A stretch of 8,733 bases of DNA from an uncultured Clostridia bacterium (GTDB lineage: Bacteria > Bacillota > Clostridia > Oscillospirales > Oscillospiraceae). Shown piece after piece: positions 4,720-8,733 of the stretch. Numbering within the stretch: position 1 is the first letter of the stretch; each line of letters begins with the position of its first letter. The notes under the pieces are model-generated. The model was not told the DNA's origin and searched no databases. It saw nothing but the letters and a program-made list of their open reading frames with translations. A program made the translations under genes and the position numbers. Location: assembly GCA_946011705.1 (NCBI GenBank), contig CAMGCA010000066.1:1-8733 (forward strand). The letters are read 5' to 3'.

Positions 4720-5790
4720 ATGAATCCCGAAAAGAACCGAAAGAAATATGTGTGGATTGCCGCCGGAATCCTTCTGGCGGTGATTCTGATTGGGGCAGTC
4801 GCCGCCGGCATCTACTGGAACCATATGCTGGGCCTGCTGGGTAAGGCGTCGGAGCACACTGTGCCCACCCTGTCCCAGGAGGAGCTGGATGCTATTCTGG
4901 GAACCGAGGAAACTGTGCCGCCCACCACGACCCCGGAGGACACCTGGCCCCAGGTGGTTTCAGACCAGAATATCACCAATATCATGCTGGTGGGCCAGAA
5001 TTACCGGGAGGACGAGCCCCACAAGCTGTCGGACACCATGCTTCTGTGCTCCATCAACCGGGAGACCCATACCCTGACCATGGTTTCCTTCCTGCGGGAT
5101 CTGTACGCTCCCCTGCCCGCCTACGCCGGGCACTCCGGCGGCAGGAACCGGATCAATGTGTGCTACGCCCTGGGCAGCACCTGGACACAATCCTCCCAGG
5201 GCGGTATGGAGATGCTGGCAAAGTGCATCGAGCAGAACTTTGGTGTCCACATTGACCACACCATTGAGGTCAGCTTTGATACCTTCGCCGAAATCATCAA
5301 CGCCATGGACGGGGTGGATATTATTCTGACGGAAGAAGAGGCTCAATACCTGACCGACCATGTTGGATATGTCGGCTCCTTCCCCGCTGGCGAAAACGCG
5401 CTGATGGGCTATGACGCGCTGGCCTACGCCCGGATTCGGAAAATCGACGGAGACCGGCAGCGGGCGGCCCGGCAGCGCGCCGTTGTGACTTCCCTGATCG
5501 AAAAATGCCGGAACATGGGACTTCTGGAGCTGCACGACCTGGCAACCCAGATTCTGCCCCTGATTATCACCGATATGACCAGTGAGGAGATCACGGATTA
5601 TCTGTGGGAGCTGATTCCCATGGTGAAGGACATCAAATTGGCATCGCTGACCATCCCGGTGGACAATGAAACCCTGCCCCACAGTATGTGGAGCAAAAAC
5701 ATCGAACTGTACGGCTACCAGTCCACCGTCTTGGAGTGCAATCTCAAGCTGAACGCCGAATATCTGCAAAATGCCCTGGGAATGGAGTAA
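4720..5790 (+). CDS. LytR-CpsA-Psr (LCP) family cell-wall polymer ligase
   Basis: A 356-residue protein: a short basic cytoplasmic N-terminus (MNPEKNRKK), a membrane helix at 11-32, a linker with VPPTTTPED (67-75), then the LCP domain (about 86-265) and a C-terminal extension. LCP landmarks are ITNIMLVGQ (85-93), LSDTMLL (103-109) with the conserved Asp105, VSFLRDLY (122-129) with Arg126, RNRIN (142-146), DGVDI (197-201), and ALAYARIRK (233-241) followed by the Arg-rich DGDRQRAARQR (243-253). These enzymes transfer glycopolymers from undecaprenyl lipid carriers to peptidoglycan on the outer face of the membrane. The start at 4720 is chosen because AGGAG (4708-4712) is 7 bases upstream; an ATG at 4699 lacks an SD. 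I see no promoter between the ferredoxin terminator and this gene, so read-through may contribute. The polymer is unknown. Confidence 0.93.
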   Translation: MNPEKNRKKYVWIAAGILLAVILIGAVAAGIYWNHMLGLLGKASEHTVPTLSQEELDAILGTEETVPPTTTPEDTWPQVVSDQNITNIMLVGQNYREDEPHKLSDTMLLCSINRETHTLTMVSFLRDLYAPLPAYAGHSGGRNRINVCYALGSTWTQSSQGGMEMLAKCIEQNFGVHIDHTIEVSFDTFAEIINAMDGVDIILTEEEAQYLTDHVGYVGSFPAGENALMGYDALAYARIRKIDGDRQRAARQRAVVTSLIEKCRNMGLLELHDLATQILPLIITDMTSEEITDYLWELIPMVKDIKLASLTIPVDNETLPHSMWSKNIELYGYQSTVLECNLKLNAEYLQNALGME

Positions 5791-5881
5791 GCTGAGGATG
5801 GAGCGTTGATAAACTGCTACTCCGCCGTCGGGCAACGTCTTCCGGGCAGAGCAAAGAAAGCTCAATTAATGAAGAATATGA

Positions 5882-5921
5882 AAATGCGTAGGGCGAAGCC
5901 TTGACTTCGCCCTACGCATTT
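5882..5921. terminator. Long palindromic bidirectional terminator / intergenic repeat-like element
   Basis: Perfect 17-base arms AAATGCGTAGGGCGAAG (5882-5898) and CTTCGCCCTACGCATTT (5905-5921) enclose CCTTGA. It lies between the convergent LCP and pgsA genes, 15 bases beyond the pgsA stop, and gives T-rich ends on both strands, so it can terminate both. The GCGTAGGGCGAA core resembles palindromic intergenic repeats I recall from gut Clostridia; copy number cannot be tested here. The rest of 5791-5935 shows nothing recognisable. Confidence 0.75.
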
Positions 5922-5935
5922 GTAATTGTGCCGCA

Positions 5936-6466
5936 TTAAGACAATAAACATTTCCAGTTCTGGATAAAATACTCGATGCCGGAATAAAGGGTTGTCACCA
6001 CAATGACGGCAATGACCACCCAGTTCAGCACCGGGATGCCGGGCAGGGCCATCATGGCGCACAGCCCTACCATGGTACTGGCGGTCTTGACCTTTCCGCT
6101 CCACCCGGCGGCAATGACGGTGCCCTTCTGAACGGCAATGAGCCGCAGACCCGTGACGGCGAACTCCCGGGTCAGCACGATCATCAGCGCCCAGGCAGGG
6201 AACACGCCCCACTCGCAATAGATGCACATGGCGGCGATGGTCAGCAGCTTATCTGCCAGAGGGTCCAGGAATTTGCCAAAATCCGTCACCTGATTGTAGT
6301 GCCGGGCAATATAGCCGTCCACAAAATCCGTCAGGCTGGCAACAACAAAAACCGCCAGAGACAGGTACATCCACATCCCCGCTTCGCCGTGGGATAAGTA
6401 CATAGTCACAAGGTACACCGGAATCATCAGCACCCGGGACAGGGTAATTTTACTTGCAGTGGTCAT
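5936..6466 (-). CDS. pgsA: CDP-diacylglycerol-glycerol-3-phosphate 3-phosphatidyltransferase
   Basis: A 176-residue multi-pass membrane enzyme that makes phosphatidylglycerol phosphate from CDP-diacylglycerol and glycerol 3-phosphate, the committed step to phosphatidylglycerol and cardiolipin. The CDP-alcohol phosphotransferase signature D-x2-DG-x2-AR-x8-G-x3-D-x3-D is complete: Asp47, Asp50, Gly51, Ala54, Arg55, Gly64, Asp68, Asp72. It begins MTTASKITLSRVLMIPVYLV, typical of PgsA, and hydrophobic segments continue to WKCLLS. The start at 6466 is preferred over ATG 6475 (which overlaps the rimO stop as ATGA) because the SD GGAGG (6477-6481) is 10 bases from 6466 but only one from 6475. It is the last gene of the cluster. 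Confidence 0.95.
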   Translation of the reverse strand: MTTASKITLSRVLMIPVYLVTMYLSHGEAGMWMYLSLAVFVVASLTDFVDGYIARHYNQVTDFGKFLDPLADKLLTIAAMCIYCEWGVFPAWALMIVLTREFAVTGLRLIAVQKGTVIAAGWSGKVKTASTMVGLCAMMALPGIPVLNWVVIAVIVVTTLYSGIEYFIQNWKCLLS

Positions 6467-6471
6467 TTTTC

Positions 6472-7800
6472 TCATTCCTCCTGGACGTAACCGGACAGGT
6501 CGCCTTCCCGGCAGCCGTCGATGGTCACCATGATAAATTCGCCCTCCTGAACCGGCTCGTCGGATGCGATCCACACCCGACCATCAATGTCGGGAGAGTC
6601 GGCGTAGGTGCGGCCGTAGAACTGCTCGGCTTCCTCGTCGTAGCCGTCCACCAGGACTTCCAGTGTCTTTCCAATCATGGAAGCACTCCACTCGTCCATA
6701 ATTTCGGACTGGAGCATTTCCACGATCTCCGCCCGCTTCTGGGCGGTTTCGGTATCGACGTGCTCCATTTCCGCGGCGGGAGTTCCCTCCTCGGGAGAGA
6801 AGGCAAAGGCGCCCACCCGCTCCATCTTGGTTTCCCGCAGGAAGTCGCACAGCTCCCGAAACTCCTCCTCCCCTTCCCCGGGCAGGCCGGTGATCAGGCT
6901 GGTGCGGATGACAAGGCCCGGATTCTTTGCACGAAGCTTGGCCAGTAAGGCTCGCAGAAACTCGCCGTCACCCCGGCGGTTCATCGCCTTAAGAATCTTG
7001 CTGTTGCAGTGTTGAATGGGGATGTCCAGATATTTGACGATCTTCGGCTCAGAAGCCATGACCTCAATGAGTTCATCGTCAATTTCGTCCGGGTAGACGT
7101 AGTGCACCCGAATCCAGTGCAGGCCCTCGATTTCGCACAGACGGCGCAGAAGTTCCGGCAGAAGCCGCTTGTGTTCCGGGAAGTCCGTGCCGTAGCGGCT
7201 GGTGTCCTGGGCCACCACCATCAGCTCCTTCACGCCGCTGTCGGCAAGAAGCCGGGCCTCGTAGAGAACGTCGTCCAGCTGACGGCTGCGGTATCTGCCC
7301 CGCAGCTTGGGGATGATGCAGTAAGCGCAGCGGTTGTCGCAGCCCTCGGCGATTTTGATAAAGGCGTAGTGCTCCGGAGTGGTGACCACCCGGCCCGTCT
7401 CCTGCTCGGGAGCGTCAATGGAGCCAAAGTCCTCTACTTTTCTTTCTTCCAGCAGGGCCTCGATGGCGGGCACAATCTCCGTATAGCTGCCGGTGCCCAA
7501 AATGCCGTCCACCTCGGGCATTTCCTTCGTAATGTCCCCCTGATACCGCTGGGACAGGCAGCCGGTGACCAAAATCTTGCCCACCAGGCCCTGCTCTTTC
7601 AGCTGGGCGGTCTGCAAAATGTAGTCGATGGCCTCGGACTTAGCCGAGTCAATGAACCCGCAGGTGTTGATCACCACCACGTCGCTGCCCACAATGTCCT
7701 CCTTGACGGTGTGCCCGGCTTCCTGCACCCGGTACATCATCCGCTCGCAGTCCACCTGATTTTTCGCGCAGCCAAGGGAAATAAATCCAATATTTGCCAT
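6472..7800 (-). CDS. rimO: Ribosomal protein S12 (Asp89) methylthiotransferase RimO
   Basis: A 442-residue radical-SAM enzyme that adds a methylthio group to a conserved aspartate of ribosomal protein S12. The N-terminal UPF0004 domain carries the three cluster cysteines Cys11 (SLGCAKN), Cys47 (NTCGFI) and Cys81 (TGCLSQRY). The radical-SAM motif CDNRCAYC supplies Cys154/158/161 and is followed by IIPKLRGRYRSR. VHYVYPDEI and IPIQHCN are RimO-type barrel motifs that help separate it from MiaB, and a TRAM domain occupies about 375-438. Length is normal. It begins 6 bases after the recX stop, with GAGGA of the recX end as SD, and ends just before pgsA, so it belongs to the recA-recX-rimO-pgsA unit. 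Confidence 0.96.
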   Translation of the reverse strand: MANIGFISLGCAKNQVDCERMMYRVQEAGHTVKEDIVGSDVVVINTCGFIDSAKSEAIDYILQTAQLKEQGLVGKILVTGCLSQRYQGDITKEMPEVDGILGTGSYTEIVPAIEALLEERKVEDFGSIDAPEQETGRVVTTPEHYAFIKIAEGCDNRCAYCIIPKLRGRYRSRQLDDVLYEARLLADSGVKELMVVAQDTSRYGTDFPEHKRLLPELLRRLCEIEGLHWIRVHYVYPDEIDDELIEVMASEPKIVKYLDIPIQHCNSKILKAMNRRGDGEFLRALLAKLRAKNPGLVIRTSLITGLPGEGEEEFRELCDFLRETKMERVGAFAFSPEEGTPAAEMEHVDTETAQKRAEIVEMLQSEIMDEWSASMIGKTLEVLVDGYDEEAEQFYGRTYADSPDIDGRVWIASDEPVQEGEFIMVTIDGCREGDLSGYVQEE

Positions 7801-7806
7801 AATTTT

Positions 7807-8436
7807 TTAATCCTCGAACACGTCCTCACTATCAAAGGACAGTGCATCCATTGCTTTTTTGATCGTGCCGTAGCTGTGCCCACGGCGAATGAGGGCATCA
7901 ATGGCCCGTTTTTTCTGCTTTTCGTCGGAATCTGCGTCCAGCCGGGAGCGCAGGAATTCCTGAATTTTTTCGCTCTGATCGGGATAGTCTTCCAGCGCCT
8001 CGTCCCAATAGGCCTTGGGAATCTGCTTTTCGTAGAGGGCCTGTTTCGCCCGCTGAAGGCCGTAGCCCTTATAGATACAGGAGTGCACCACCTGTTCTGC
8101 TGTAGCCCGGTCGTCCACCAGATGCAGGTCTTCCATCCACGCAACCGCAGCCTTGGCCTGCTCCGGGTCCTCCCCTTTTCGCACCAGCCGCTGCTGCAAG
8201 TCCCGCTTGGACACGCTGGATGCGGAAACAATCCGCACCGCCCGCATTTTGGCGGACATTTTTCCCGCTTCCTCTCCCAGCCGGGCAAATTCCTGTTCGT
8301 CCAGTTCCTTGCCGGGGTACAGGCCGAAGTCCTCTACCGTCTGGCGGTACAGGCCCAGCTTTGTGCCATCGGAGAAGGTGACCCAGTAGCGTCCCGCCCG
8401 GTCGGGGGCGTTTTTTAGGGAATCAATCCTCATCAT
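7807..8436 (-). CDS. recX: Regulatory protein RecX
   Basis: About 209 residues beginning MMRIDSLKNAPDRAGRYWV. An N-terminal beta-rich part (about 15-45) leads to the three-helix RecX repeats, seen in SSVSKRDLQQRLVRKG, LVDDRATAEQVVHS and HSYGTIKKAMDAL. RecX binds RecA filaments and modulates or inhibits recombinase activity. The immediate recA neighbourhood makes the call firm. The start is uncertain: ATGATG at 8436/8433 overlaps the recA 3' end by 11-14 bases, and ATG at 8451 is also open; none has a clear SD, which fits translational coupling to recA. The acidic C-terminus (SEDVFED) directly precedes rimO. Confidence 0.92.
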   Translation of the reverse strand: MMRIDSLKNAPDRAGRYWVTFSDGTKLGLYRQTVEDFGLYPGKELDEQEFARLGEEAGKMSAKMRAVRIVSASSVSKRDLQQRLVRKGEDPEQAKAAVAWMEDLHLVDDRATAEQVVHSCIYKGYGLQRAKQALYEKQIPKAYWDEALEDYPDQSEKIQEFLRSRLDADSDEKQKKRAIDALIRRGHSYGTIKKAMDALSFDSEDVFED

Positions 8437-8733
8437 TGAAGTCGTCGGCATCCACGGCTACCGCCTTGTCAGCAGCCTTGGCTTCTCGCTTGGGGGCGCT
8501 GGCGTTCAGCTTCCACAGATTCTCCCGAACCTGTGCTTCCACGGATGCCGCGATGTCCGGGTTGGCAATCAGGTAGTCCTTCACAGAGTTGGCGCCCTGA
8601 CCAATGCGCTCGTCACCCATGCTAAACCAGCTGCCGCTCTTCTGGATAATGTCCATCTGAACCGCCAGGTCAACCAGCTCGCCCCACTTGGAAATGCCCT
8701 GACCGTACATGATCTCGAACACCGCTTCCCGGA
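8423..8733 (-). CDS. recA: Recombinase RecA, C-terminal part (5' end beyond window)
   Basis: The last 102 residues of RecA, open to the right edge: REAVFEIMYGQGISKWGELV, then GSWFSMGDERIGQGANSVKD and a C-terminal domain with ENLWKL. This matches the end of the RecA core and its C-terminal DNA-gateway domain. It finishes in an acidic tail (DADDFNDED) after an Ala/Lys-rich linker; acidic tails are typical autoregulatory ends of RecA. Apparent in-frame starts such as GTG at 8722 are internal codons (Val). The stop TGA (8423-8425) lies inside the recX coding sequence. The Walker motifs and any LexA box lie outside the window. Confidence 0.97.
   Translation of the reverse strand, partial: REAVFEIMYGQGISKWGELVDLAVQMDIIQKSGSWFSMGDERIGQGANSVKDYLIANPDIAASVEAQVRENLWKLNASAPKREAKAADKAVAVDADDFNDED

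Noticed and set aside
4960..5865. Open minus-strand frame of 301 codons antisense to the LCP gene
   Set aside because: The LCP protein on the plus strand has clear family motifs throughout, while the antisense product resembles nothing and has biased His/Gln/Val composition typical of shadow frames.
7009..8418. Open plus-strand frame of 469 codons antisense to rimO and recX
   Set aside because: It is a shadow of two well-identified minus-strand genes in GC-rich codons. It has no SD, no recognisable domain, and begins inside rimO.

Overview
The window reads as chromosomal DNA of a gut-type Clostridia, most likely in the Oscillospiraceae/Ruminococcaceae. Evidence: GC-rich codons with AT-rich promoters, consensus Firmicutes promoters and Shine-Dalgarno sites, a YlxM gene, a LytR-CpsA-Psr protein, and a recA-recX-rimO-pgsA cluster. 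The genus is inference. No rRNA, tRNA, CRISPR array, integrase or insertion sequence was seen.

Layout. At 1-1062, two minus-strand genes: ylxM (cut by the left edge; SRP-associated HTH protein) and a GNAT acetyltransferase with its own near-consensus promoter. At 1241-1637, a monocistronic unit on the plus strand: strong promoter, a 76-residue protein of unknown function and a hairpin. At 1621-1988, a short minus-strand stretch holds a possible 28-codon ORF and a 60-residue YtxH-like membrane protein. At 2056-3757, a compact plus-strand operon with promoter and terminator encodes a PyrF-like protein lacking the catalytic residues, a NimA-type FMN split-barrel protein and a small glutaredoxin-like protein lacking the second active-site Cys. 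At 3763-4068, a Thr-rich lipoprotein lies on the minus strand. At 4198-4685, a stand-alone ferredoxin with four 4Fe-4S motifs has its own promoter and terminator. At 4720-5790 lies a LytR-CpsA-Psr cell-wall ligase. A long palindrome at 5882-5921 separates it from the minus-strand cluster recA (partial), recX, rimO, pgsA, which reaches the right edge.

The housekeeping genes cover recombination (RecA and its modulator RecX), ribosome modification (RimO), phospholipid synthesis (PgsA), cell-wall polymer attachment (LCP) and protein targeting (YlxM). The least ordinary part is the 2.1-3.7 kb operon: its first gene keeps the overall pattern of type II orotidine 5'-phosphate decarboxylase, but nearly every recognisable catalytic and phosphate-binding position is replaced. 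It is co-transcribed with a flavin-binding and a thioredoxin-fold protein. I regard it as the best candidate for undescribed biology here.
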